Below the pieces are notes generated by a model. That model was not told where the DNA came from. It was given only the letters and a program-made list of their open reading frames with translations, and searched no databases. A DNA stretch of 64,000 bases, from contig QIAN01000205.1 in assembly GCA_003225005.1 (NCBI GenBank), positions 1 to 64,000 of the forward strand, given 5' to 3'. Both the position numbers and the translations under genes were made by a program. Source of the DNA: Acidobacteriota bacterium. Its GTDB lineage: Bacteria; Acidobacteriota; Terriglobia; Terriglobales; Acidobacteriaceae. Positions within the stretch are counted from its first letter, which is position 1; every line of letters starts with the position of its first letter. Below are positions 27,601 to 35,328 of the stretch, one piece after another.

Positions 27601-28053
27601 GCCATTGATCGGCAAGTTCTCGACGGCCTCCCTTCCTATGACCGTGCCCAATTCAGATGTGGAGGCTTGGAGCAAGGGAGCTTCGCCCAATACTTGCACG
27701 GTTTCCGAAACTTGCCCCACAGAAAGAGTCATATTCAACGTGACAGTCCCATTGACAGCTACCCTGAAGGCAGCTACCGAGGACGCCCTGAAACCGGATT
27801 TTTCTGCCTTGAGACTGTAAAGACTCGGTGCCACATTCACGAAAGCGTAGACTCCGCTTGCGTTCGTTACGGCGGTAGTCACAATCCCGGTGGCCGGATT
27901 GGTAAGAGTCAGTGTGGCGCTCGGAATTGCGGCGCCTGTGGAGTCTGTGACAACGCCATTGACTCCGCCCGTCGGCGTCTGACCAAAGCCCAGAGAAGCG
28001 GAGATGAACAGAGCGAGGACGAGAGCCACCGAAGCTGTTGTTAGACGCCCCAT
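24631..28053 (-). CDS. TonB-dependent receptor, Oar-like with carboxypeptidase-regulatory domain (receptor 1)
   Basis: A 1140-residue outer-membrane receptor. ATG 28053 follows GGGAGGGG at good spacing and starts a Sec signal. Residues 27-110 form a carboxypeptidase-regulatory/Ig-like domain (GVNGVVTDSTGAAIPSATLT). The plug follows with NLPINGRNFTEMTMLVPGVS and LYLIDGIVN, then a long beta barrel ending in the aromatic LSLRLNF that BAM recognises. Such receptors import large substrates, here probably fucosylated oligosaccharides. A promoter and two operator-like palindromes lie immediately upstream (28076-28144), and the gene is followed by a fucosidase. Confidence 0.93.
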   Translation of the reverse strand: MGRLTTASVALVLALFISASLGFGQTPTGGVNGVVTDSTGAAIPSATLTLTNPATGIVTTAVTNASGVYAFVNVAPSLYSLKAEKSGFRASSVAAFRVAVNGTVTLNMTLSVGQVSETVQVLGEAPLLQASTSELGTVIGREAVENLPINGRNFTEMTMLVPGVSPVNTSQEWGSTVALPGSAWIKPSVDGQWSRSNLYLIDGIVNTEGETAGYSILPSLDAIQEFSVDTHNAKGEYGLVMGGTVNLATKSGTNTLHGSSFEYLRNQIFDARDPFTDISTDSAGNIVPIPPATFRQNQFGATLGGPVYIPKLYNGKNKLFFFFSYDAWRYSAAAKSLYHVPTTAELGGDFSAWPVQIYDPATTREDPLNPGNFIRDPFHGNIIPSDRINQMMLNTMKTLYDQPNIPIESFDNGFNNVINNRPNVNNANAFEGRIDYQAASKTRLFFRVNHFSQWDLTADTLKNGGFDYHWPNQLALGWDQTFSPNIFLTTRLATTGTPWTRNPEHPLSASQWSDLGWTQINRYGGQINLNVDGLGPTGIEGDPNSIASERNYQFAQDFSWLIKNHQMKFGYLFFRQHWWGSDPYAGADFGTDQTADPEQTGGVLSGIGLASALLGVPSDTFGSTQYYNQTYNTWGFYGQDEWKVKRNLTVNYSLRWEFVDPPNYIKVTAGDFNFATGDYWIGGKALPAACGTPAIPPCIPGGDLSALPGGNHIILAPRPNIKATHRKNFEPRVGFAWEFTPKTLLRAGAGLTYDVFSGITQENNNIQALWPNNNFGGATFNQIGQPVTTIDAAQAQGLDFGPDPTGPWNSIAFGGFPFDPNKKPPYSIQYHVQLQRQFTPDLTLSAAYSGSVTRRLDYGYLANAATTPGPGSADQVNALRPFPYVGAPFPYSFNTGRANYNSLQVELNRRFRRGLMLLLAYTWSKSIDNGASGWFGSENGASGTSSIQNEYDMKSNRSVSSYNVPQNLVVSGSYELPVGRGKRWLPSGPLSWVLGNFRTDVIQAIHSGAPWNPYIDGDLANVGRFDSYLRPNLIGDPTPAHRTVHEWVNSAAFGIPQFAYGDLGRNVFRSAPVFETDFTLAKSIRIREGMNLEFRAEAFNVFNMMNYGVPDVDMSNPTFGQITTLATTPRQLQLSLRLNF

Positions 28054-28075
28054 AAGAACCCCTCCCAGAACGATC

Positions 28076-28144
28076 ATTGGTTGGACTAAGTGGTTGGACC
28101 AATCCAACTGGGACTTCTTACCTCACAGTTTCCATGATTGTCAA
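28076..28144 (-). promoter_or_regulatory. promoter with tandem GntR/FadR-like operators before receptor 1
   Basis: On the minus strand a -35 TTGACA (28139-28144) and a -10-like TAAGAA (28115-28120) are 18 bases apart. Downstream of the -10 lie two copies of a palindrome: TTGGTCCAACCA (28091-28103) and TTAGTCCAACCAAT (28076-28089). They fit TTGGT-N3-ACCAA, close to the TGGT-N3-ACCA site of FadR-type regulators. The position over and after the start of transcription suits repression. The likely regulator is the GntR protein encoded at 41591. Confidence 0.7.
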
Positions 28145-28228
28145 GAGAATTTGCGTTGGACGTGGAATATCGTCCTTAACCCAAGTTCGTCACTAAGGGG
28201 CCAAAAAAAAGGGTTAAGTGCTTTGAAA

Positions 28229-28745
28229 TCAGTTCAGGCTACAACAAAGTCTGCACCTACATTTTTGAATCTGGATCGGGTCCAGTCGTTCCGGCAGCTG
28301 CAGTTGGAGCTGGTGAAAAATCCTCTGCTGGTCCTCATCCAGCTTGCTGATGCGGCGCAACCAAATTTCTTTACCTTCTACCGTGGGCAGTACGATATCC
28401 ACGCTGTGCAACTCGGATAATCGCTTTAAGGCTTTGGCCGGCGAATACTCCGAGGCACTCCGCTTCAGAAGATGCTTCAGCGTCACCAGCAGGGCGTAGC
28501 CGAGAAAGGCCACCAGCACGTGGGCTTTCACTCGCTTTTCCAGTTGATGAAACAGCGGCCGGATCGCCAGCTCACTCTTGAGCGTGCGAAATGCGGCTTC
28601 CACTTCCGTCAGCTGTATGTATTTTTTCCAAAGGTCGTTACGCACGCCTGGTGTGGCGGCAGAAGCCGGAGCAACAACAATGGCTGGAGGCGCGCGAAGG
28701 CGCGTATCTGTTACGCACAAATGCCCGCAAGGAGAATGATGGCGA
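28229..28745 (-). mobile_element. IS1634-family transposase remnant with internal inversion
   Basis: On the minus strand a frame reads LWKKYIQLTEVEAAFRTLKS, then ELAIRPLFHQLEKRVKAHVL and VAFLGYALLVTLKHLL, the C-terminal part of the DDE transposase of IS1634-type elements. The segment that should come just before it (QQWLEAREGAYLLRTNARKE) is found on the plus strand at about 28665-28730. A piece of the gene has therefore been inverted at about 28640. The first two thirds of the transposase and the terminal repeats were not found, so the element is dead. Confidence 0.8.
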
Positions 28746-28881
28746 TGTCTAAGGGTGAGGCCTGAGGCCACGGTTCAAGGCGGAGCCTGGCTTGATAAAT
28801 AAATGGTCGAACCACGTCCAGTGGCTGTCTTGCTGGCTGCAGAGTGCACCCATGTCAAGCGTTTGTTGCAATAAATCAGCG

Positions 28882-28942
28882 TTGACAGGCATCAACACCA
28901 CATCCTAGCATAGTGGTCCTCAAGGATAGTTGGTACACCCAA
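28882..28942 (+). promoter_or_regulatory. promoter and operator-like site before LamG relic 1
   Basis: TTGACA (28882-28887), an 18-base spacer and TAGCAT (28906-28911) form a good sigma70-like promoter. TTGGTACACCCAA (28930-28942) follows, one base from the TTGGT-N3-ACCAA operator pattern. The architecture repeats that in front of both TonB receptors, although the gene behind it is now broken. Confidence 0.55.
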
Positions 28943-28989
28943 TTGTGATCAGCATGGAATACTCTCAACGGGCAAGGATATTACGCATA

Positions 28990-29865
28990 ATGAGCAATTC
29001 GCATCTCCGTATGTTGAGGGCGGTATTTCCAATCTTGCTGCTGGCCGGACTGGCAGTCGGGCAGCAAAACGGTCCTGTGGCCCGGTGGGAGTTCGATCAG
29101 TCAAGCGGAGCCAAAACCAGGGACCCCATCAGCGGCGTCGAGGACAGCGTGAGTGGATCCTGCGCATATGCTCGGAGCGTGTCTGGTAGCGCGCTGTAGT
29201 TCGACGGATACACAACAGGTGTCACACGACTCGCAAAGCAGGTCCCAGCAATGGGGAGCGTACGACGCCGAACCGATGTCTGACAAACAGACGCGTTACT
29301 CACGGGTGAATATTATGGAAAGCAGTCCGCCCGCGCGCTTGTGCACTGGCGCTATGCGCTGGCCGACATTCTCTATCGTGGCGCACATCAGGACCCGCTC
29401 ACCGGGTGGTTCGGACTGGGCTGACGAGTATTACACGGTTTATCCTGACGGAGTTGCCGGAAGAAAACAAGTCTTGCACCATAGTGACCGCGTGCAGCCG
29501 CCGGACATGTGGCACGAGTGGCAGGAGACCATAATTGTGAATGGTCCGGGCACGCGCCCTGAGGATAATGTCCAGAATGACGCGCTCACTCTGGCAAACA
29601 TGTCGGGGCTTCTCCGCAACTGCCGTTGAAACTGCAAGCCTCCGACGATTCTCCAATTTTCAATCCCGCCCTCGTGGTGAAGAATTGGAATGCCGATCCG
29701 GCGCGGGTCACAGTTGATGGTCGTGCGGTGCCAGCAGGAACTGTCCGGGTCGGGACGATACGCAACCTGGACGGCATCGACCTGGCGGTCTTTGTGCAGC
29801 AGCAGACGACGAAGCCGATGGAGATTACTTTGACAGCTCCAAACTCCCGCATTCAGTCGCCGTAG
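28990..29865 (+). pseudogene. LamG/unknown-domain protein relic 1 (two internal deletions, nonsense and frameshift)
   Basis: The start keeps a signal peptide and the first LamG strands (GPVARWEFDQSSGAKTRDP). An in-frame TAG at 29197 replaces the codon before FDGYTTGVTR. About 200 residues are then missing, and another frame resumes with AEPMSDKQTRYSRVNIMES, DWADEYYTVYPDGVAGRKQ and ETIIVNGPGTRPEDNV. A second deletion joins this to the last domain strands SPIFNPALVVKNWNADPARV and NLDGIDLAVFVQ. Every block matches copy A (18183-20258) in order, so this is a decayed paralog. Confidence 0.88.
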
Positions 29866-30243
29866 GCCGATTGAGTTTCACTTTAACTGTCGGGTCGGGG
29901 GGATACTGTACCGCGGTGAAAATTCAAAGGGAGGGCAAGATAGGTGATCTTATGCGTCGTGCGGGATCCGGCGAGCTCCAGGCAGCCCCCGAAGGAAGCT
30001 CTCGAAAGGCCCTGAAGTTCGCACCGATGGCCCTCTATTAATGATGGCTCTCCGCTATTAACAAAAACGGGGTGGGGGATGGCTCGGTGAGGGCCAGTAA
30101 GCATAGAGCTCTCGCAATAGGCTGCATTTTTTCGGCCTCCGGGCCTGCGTTGGCAGGGGATTTCGAATCACCTAACAGCGTAATGCTAAGCGTTTCAGGA
30201 GCACCCTGCTTTGGGCAATGACCGAAGGTCGAGCCAGGACCGG
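29866..30243. other. intergenic, no gene seen
   Basis: The stretch between the LamG relic and the CRTAC1-like gene. No structured RNA or operator-like palindrome was noticed. An in-frame TTG at 30211 would extend the next gene by 11 residues. Confidence 0.5.
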
Positions 30244-33200
30244 ATGCCCTCGCGCCGCGAATTCTTGAGGTGGTGCAGCGGCGTACCAGCCCTCTGGCTA
30301 CCCGCAAGTTTCACCGCGGCACCTCTAGTGGTTGGCCAGGAACCAAACCCCCAACAGCAGCGCACGCTGTCCACCCCACTGGACTATCGCCTTACACCTC
30401 GATACCCCGCGGGGGCGCCGCTCGATGACGTGATGCGGAAAGTTCACTCGGAGCTGGACATCTTTCCCACGGAGAAGTACGCGGAAGAGATTGAAGCCAT
30501 TCTTGCTCGCTGGGGCGAGGCTCTACGCCAGTCTCCCCCTGATTTTGAGCCACTTGAAAGTTCACTCTCGCCCGACATAATGGCCTCTCCCGTGGTAGCC
30601 TCTGACGTCAAGGAGATCCGTTCGGGCCCCCCGCTTGAGGTTTGTCGGCTTCTGTTTCCAAGCGCTCAAAGCCTGCGTCACAACTCACTCGTCGTGCAAC
30701 TCCGCACGCTGTTGGATCCTTCAAGCCGACTTCTGGTGGCAGAATTCACGATACCCTCCCTCTCTGTGATTTCTTCGTCGCTCCTCATCGCCCAGACGCG
30801 AGTGTTTTACAACTGGGTTTTGACAGGATCGGATTTCCACCGCGAAGAGCGGCTCGGGGAATGGGCTATCAAATGGGGCCAGCAGCCCGGCGGCGAGTGG
30901 CGGGTACTGGAATGGCAAGTGCTCGGAGAACGGCGCTGCCGCATGCCGAGTGCGGCGTTTGTGGACATCACCTCGCAAGCGTTCGATAGCAACGCGTCGT
31001 ACAGCGGGCAGCTTCTCCGTGGAACCGACTACTGGCGGACGGTCCTCGACGGTGCGTCGGGCATCGACGTCTATGGAAGTGTCGGCGTCACCTGCGGGGA
31101 TATCGACAACAATGGGTTTGATGATCTCTACGTGTGCCAGCCGTCTGGGCTCCCCAACCGGCTCTACCGCAATCGGGGCGATGGGACGTTCGAGGACATC
31201 ACGGAAGCGGCTGGTGTCGGCGTGCTCGACGCTACCCCTTGCGCGCTGTTTGCTGACGTGGACAACGACGGTTATCAGGACCTCCTCGTGGTGCGAGTAA
31301 CCGGGCCTCTGCTCTTTCTCAACCAGCGAAATGGAACCTTCCGGCTCAAACCTGATGCCTTTCGGTTCGCGGACGAACCTCTAGGTACATTTACAGGCGC
31401 CGCATTCGCAGACTACGACCGCGATGGATGGCTCGATGTGTACTTTTGTCTTTACAGCTACTACCAAGGCCTCACTCAAAATCAATACCCGACGCCCTAC
31501 TACAATGCGCAAAATGGACCGCCCAATTTCCTGTTCCGCAATAACCGCGATAACACTTTCACTGACGTAACCGTTCGAACCGGTCTTGACCAGAACAACA
31601 ACCGCTACAGTTTTGATTGCCACTGGGCCGACTACGATAACGACGGCTGGCCTGACCTTTACGTCGTGAATGACTTCGGGAAGAACAACCTGTATCACAA
31701 CAACGGCGACGGAACTTTCACCGATGTAGCCGATAACGCCGGAGTTTCAGATATCGGGCCTGGGATGAGCGCGTGCTGGTTCGACTACGACAATGACGGC
31801 TGGCTCGATCTCTACATCTCTAATATGTGGGAGGCGCCAGGTCTGCGTCTCACCTCGCAGGAAGCCTTTTCCAGGCAAATGCCGCGCGACATCCTCGCGC
31901 TTTATCGCCGATTTGCCCAGGGCAATTCGCTATACCGGAACCTCAAGAATGGAAACTTCGAGGATCGCAGCGTGTCCGCAGGGACTGAGCAGAGCGGCTG
32001 GTCGTGGTCGAATCATGCCTGGGATTTCGACCATGATGGTTACCCGGACCTGTACATCGCCAACGGCCTGATCTCCGGCCCCCGTAAGCAGGACCTGGCG
32101 AGCTTCTACTGGCGTCAAGCGGTTGCGCAGTCGTACCCTACTGACCGTCCTGCAGCGTACCAGAGGGGTTGGAACGCGATCAACGAATTGACCCGTTCCG
32201 AGGGCACTTGGGGAGGTTATCAGAGAAACGTCTTTTACCTGAACAACCATGATGGGACGTTTACCTCCTGCGCGGGAGCACTGGGACTGGACTTTATCGA
32301 CGACAGCCAAGCCTTTGCCCTCGCTGACTACGACCAGGATGGGCGGCTTGAAGCCTTCCTGACGAATCGCACTGGACCACAGCTCCGGCTTCTACGCTGT
32401 GAAATGCAGAATCTCGGGTACTCTATCGCTTTTCGCCTGCGCGGCACCAAGAGCAACCGGGATGCGATCGGGGCGGTGATAAGCTTGGAAACGGAACAAG
32501 GAATTCAGACCAGGTTTCTGCAAGCGGGCACAGGGTTTTGCTCACAACATTCGAAGGAGATTTTTTTTGGACTGGGAAAAGGCGGCGTTCCGGTTCACGC
32601 GCGGATCCGCTGGCCCAATGGGCTACTTCAGGAATTTCGAGGCCTGCCGGTGAATCACCGGATCGAAATTGAAGAGGGGGCCGAGCACTTCCACGCCGAA
32701 CCCTTTCGGGCGCTTTCGGGGCGATCTTCGCTTCGTCCCAAGCCTCAGCAGAATTTGCTCTCGCCAACAACATGCGAAACCTGGTTGCTCGACCCGGTGG
32801 CTGCTCCCGACTTCGAACTGCCGGATCCCATGGGCCACAAACACACTCTCGCTGAGTTCCAAGGGCGTCGGGTTTTGTTAAGTTTCTGGGCCTTGGAAAG
32901 TCCTGCCAGCCTGAAGGTCCTGGAGACCTTCGAACGGCAGCGGGTCAGGTGGGCGGACGCCGGACTTCACTTCATCGCTGTGAACGTCGACGAGCCAATG
33001 GCGGCGGACAAGGTCCGGGCTTTCGTCCGGGAACAGGAGTTCTCGTTCATCACCGTGCTTGGTTCGGTGGACATGGCGGGTATCTACAATGTTCTTTACC
33101 GTTATATGTTCGCCCGGCGGAGGGACTTGGGAATCCCGACATCTTTCCTGATTGACGTAAAAGGGGACATTGTCAAAGTCTACCAGGGGACCCTCAGCCC

Positions 33201-34053
33201 GGACCGCGTCTCGGACGACTTGTACCACATTCCAAAGTCCCTGGAAGAGCGAGTACGCATGGGATTGCCATTTCAAGGCATTTCTCCCGAGCGAGGATTT
33301 CGTCGCGACAACCTGGCTTATGGGATGGCGTTCTACCAGAGAGGTTACCTGGACCAAGCCCTTAAGCTATTCCAGCTCGCAGTGCGCGACAACCCTGACG
33401 ACGCCGCGACTCAATACAACCTTGGAACGTTGTATCTAATGAAGGGAATGCCCGACGCAGCTCGCGAGCCACTGCAGCGAGCACTTCAAATCCGACCCAA
33501 CTACTCTGAGGCCAACATTAACTTGGGAATCATTGCGGCGCAGGCGGGGCAGCCGCAGGAAGCCCAGCATTATTTCGAGGGCGTGATTCGTCAAAACCCC
33601 AATGACGCAGGCGCACTGATGAGTCTTGGAACCCTGTATCGGCTGCAAGGCCGGTTCGCGGAGGCGCAGGGGCCCCTCGAGCAGGCTCTTCGATCCGATC
33701 CGGAGAATCCAAAAGCAAACTACGAACTGGGGTTGCTCTTTGCCCAAAAAGGAAATATTGAGCGAGCCCAACAATTACTCCAAGCAGCGTTGAAATTGCG
33801 CCCAGATTTCCCCGAAGCTCTCAACAACATGGGGATTGTTTCCTGGCGAACCCAGGATCTGGAAAATGCTATTAGAGCATTTCAAGAATGCATTCGCGTA
33901 TCACCCGATTTCGACGAACCCTACCTGAACCTCGCCAAGCTCTACGTTGCCACGGGTAAGCGAACCCTCGCTCGGGAGATCCTTCAACAACTCCTGGCAC
34001 GAGTCCCGGGAAATTCCCTTGCGCGCAAAGCGCTCGAGGAATTGAAGCCGTAA
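30244..34053 (+). CDS. TAT-exported CRTAC1/UnbV - thioredoxin-fold - TPR protein
   Basis: A 1269-residue multidomain protein. ATG 30244 gives a twin-arginine signal (PSRREFLRW). Residues about 270-720 hold FG-GAP/VCBS propeller blades with calcium-type loops, for example DIDNNGFDDLYV, DVDNDGYQDLLVV, DYDNDGWPDLYVV and DFDHDGYPDLYIA. An ASPIC/UnbV module follows (about 745-815). Next comes an AhpC/Redoxin-like thioredoxin fold (about 855-1000: APDFELPDPMGHKHTLAEF, GIPTSFLIDVKGDIVKVYQG), where the active-site CxxC is replaced by Ser-Pro-Ala-Ser in FWALESPAS. At least six TPR units close the protein. It probably acts in envelope binding or assembly and sits inside the fucose island. Confidence 0.9.
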   Translation: MPSRREFLRWCSGVPALWLPASFTAAPLVVGQEPNPQQQRTLSTPLDYRLTPRYPAGAPLDDVMRKVHSELDIFPTEKYAEEIEAILARWGEALRQSPPDFEPLESSLSPDIMASPVVASDVKEIRSGPPLEVCRLLFPSAQSLRHNSLVVQLRTLLDPSSRLLVAEFTIPSLSVISSSLLIAQTRVFYNWVLTGSDFHREERLGEWAIKWGQQPGGEWRVLEWQVLGERRCRMPSAAFVDITSQAFDSNASYSGQLLRGTDYWRTVLDGASGIDVYGSVGVTCGDIDNNGFDDLYVCQPSGLPNRLYRNRGDGTFEDITEAAGVGVLDATPCALFADVDNDGYQDLLVVRVTGPLLFLNQRNGTFRLKPDAFRFADEPLGTFTGAAFADYDRDGWLDVYFCLYSYYQGLTQNQYPTPYYNAQNGPPNFLFRNNRDNTFTDVTVRTGLDQNNNRYSFDCHWADYDNDGWPDLYVVNDFGKNNLYHNNGDGTFTDVADNAGVSDIGPGMSACWFDYDNDGWLDLYISNMWEAPGLRLTSQEAFSRQMPRDILALYRRFAQGNSLYRNLKNGNFEDRSVSAGTEQSGWSWSNHAWDFDHDGYPDLYIANGLISGPRKQDLASFYWRQAVAQSYPTDRPAAYQRGWNAINELTRSEGTWGGYQRNVFYLNNHDGTFTSCAGALGLDFIDDSQAFALADYDQDGRLEAFLTNRTGPQLRLLRCEMQNLGYSIAFRLRGTKSNRDAIGAVISLETEQGIQTRFLQAGTGFCSQHSKEIFFGLGKGGVPVHARIRWPNGLLQEFRGLPVNHRIEIEEGAEHFHAEPFRALSGRSSLRPKPQQNLLSPTTCETWLLDPVAAPDFELPDPMGHKHTLAEFQGRRVLLSFWALESPASLKVLETFERQRVRWADAGLHFIAVNVDEPMAADKVRAFVREQEFSFITVLGSVDMAGIYNVLYRYMFARRRDLGIPTSFLIDVKGDIVKVYQGTLSPDRVSDDLYHIPKSLEERVRMGLPFQGISPERGFRRDNLAYGMAFYQRGYLDQALKLFQLAVRDNPDDAATQYNLGTLYLMKGMPDAAREPLQRALQIRPNYSEANINLGIIAAQAGQPQEAQHYFEGVIRQNPNDAGALMSLGTLYRLQGRFAEAQGPLEQALRSDPENPKANYELGLLFAQKGNIERAQQLLQAALKLRPDFPEALNNMGIVSWRTQDLENAIRAFQECIRVSPDFDEPYLNLAKLYVATGKRTLAREILQQLLARVPGNSLARKALEELKP

Positions 34054-34379
34054 CTCGTTGCTCCGCCTCGGTGATTTACCGCTCGGGACCTAGGTGCGCA
34101 TCTCTATGAAAACCTGTCCGCTGTGCGAAACCGCTTATCCTAATTAAGATCAAAAAGCCAAAGGTGCGAAACCAGGGATCCACTCCTGCTAGACTCCCCA
34201 AGCGGCTTCAAGTTTGGGAGGCGCATTGCGGTAAATAAGCTCATTCTCAAGTCTTCATGCAAGGTCTAGGTTGTCGAAAGTGCAATCTTCTCAAGGGAGC
34301 GACGCTACGTGGATCGTCGGAAATTCATAATCTCATCGGCGTGTTTTGCTGGTCTGGGACGCAGGGAATACGAACCGGC
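34054..34379. other. intergenic between convergent genes
   Basis: The stretch lies between the 3' ends of the TPR protein gene and the minus-strand amidohydrolase. An imperfect inverted repeat (CTCCCCAA near 34193 and TTTGGGAG near 34213) could form a weak stem without a T-run. Nothing else was seen. Confidence 0.45.
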
Positions 34380-35213
34380 TCAGAACCGGATGGAATAAAA
34401 CCCTATCGCGTTCTTTTCCAAGATTGCATTCCGTTCATCGCCCGAAAGCCGGGCAATGTAGTCAGTTTCTAAGTTAATCACAGAGGTATAGTCTGCCGCC
34501 AAAGTGCACACCGGCCAATCCGAGCCGATCATGAGTCGATGCGGGCCAAATGCGTTAAGTACAACATCGAGGTACGGCTCGAAATCCTGCGCTTCCCATG
34601 AACTCCACTTGGCTTCTGTTACGAGCCCCGAAATTTTGCAAGAAACATTGGCAAAACTTGCCAGTCGTTTGAGGTCACGTGCCCATGGCTCCATTTCTTT
34701 GGCTCGAACCGGAGGTTTGGCAATGTGGTCCAGCACGAAAAGTTGGTCGGGAAATCGCTTCACCACATCGCATGCAATGGGAAGATGCCGAGGGAACAGG
34801 AGCAGGTCGTAAGTGAGCCCAAATCGCTTCAGCTGGCTCAACCCATGAAGGAAACTCTCCCGTAACATAAACTTGTCATCCGCTTCATCGTGGACGACAT
34901 GTCTGACTCCGCGGAATTTCGGGTGCTGAGCAAGCTGCTCAAGTTGCTCCACAACGCGCTCGCTAGTGAGATCTACCCAGCCCACTACTGCGCGGATGAA
35001 AGAATATTCGTCCGCGAGTTGCAGAAGCCAAGTACTCTCTTCGAGAGATTGTCGAGCTTGTACTGCGACGGTAGCACTGATACCAGCGGCGTTGATAAGC
35101 AGCAACAAGTCCGTCGGCAGGTGATCCTTACGGAGCTTGTCCATGCCGGTGCCCATCCACACGTAATCTCGAACGTTATATTTCCAAAAATGCTGGTGCG
35201 TATCGATTTTCAT
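34380..35213 (-). CDS. amidohydrolase, probable L-fuconolactonase
   Basis: A 277-residue metal-dependent hydrolase of the PF04909 amidohydrolase-2 family. ATG 35213 puts the metal motif at the N-terminus as usual (MKIDTHQHFWKY). Further motifs are GWVDLTS, FRGVRHVVHDE, FVLDHIAKPP and the late LMIGSDWPVCTLAADY with the catalytic Asp. This layout is that of L-fuconolactonases and L-rhamnonolactonases, which open the lactone made when fucose is oxidised at C1. The neighbouring fucosidases and sugar dehydrogenases favour fucono-1,5-lactone. The symporter gene lies 115 bases upstream on the same strand. Confidence 0.85.
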   Translation of the reverse strand: MKIDTHQHFWKYNVRDYVWMGTGMDKLRKDHLPTDLLLLINAAGISATVAVQARQSLEESTWLLQLADEYSFIRAVVGWVDLTSERVVEQLEQLAQHPKFRGVRHVVHDEADDKFMLRESFLHGLSQLKRFGLTYDLLLFPRHLPIACDVVKRFPDQLFVLDHIAKPPVRAKEMEPWARDLKRLASFANVSCKISGLVTEAKWSSWEAQDFEPYLDVVLNAFGPHRLMIGSDWPVCTLAADYTSVINLETDYIARLSGDERNAILEKNAIGFYSIRF

Positions 35214-35328
35214 CGTAGCCACAATTCCCAACTCGGCTGGGCGGTTTGCCCTTCCGAAGAGAATCCGCGTAACGCGAAAGGTTCCCAAGTTACGTTTGTG
35301 TTTCTGAGCGAATACTCGACCTCAGGCG

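Noticed and set aside
33300-34050. tandem repeat or CRISPR-like array in the TPR-coding part
   Set aside because: The periodicity is at protein level (34-residue TPR units); DNA units are not identical and no spacer pattern exists. No CRISPR array or cas gene was seen anywhere.
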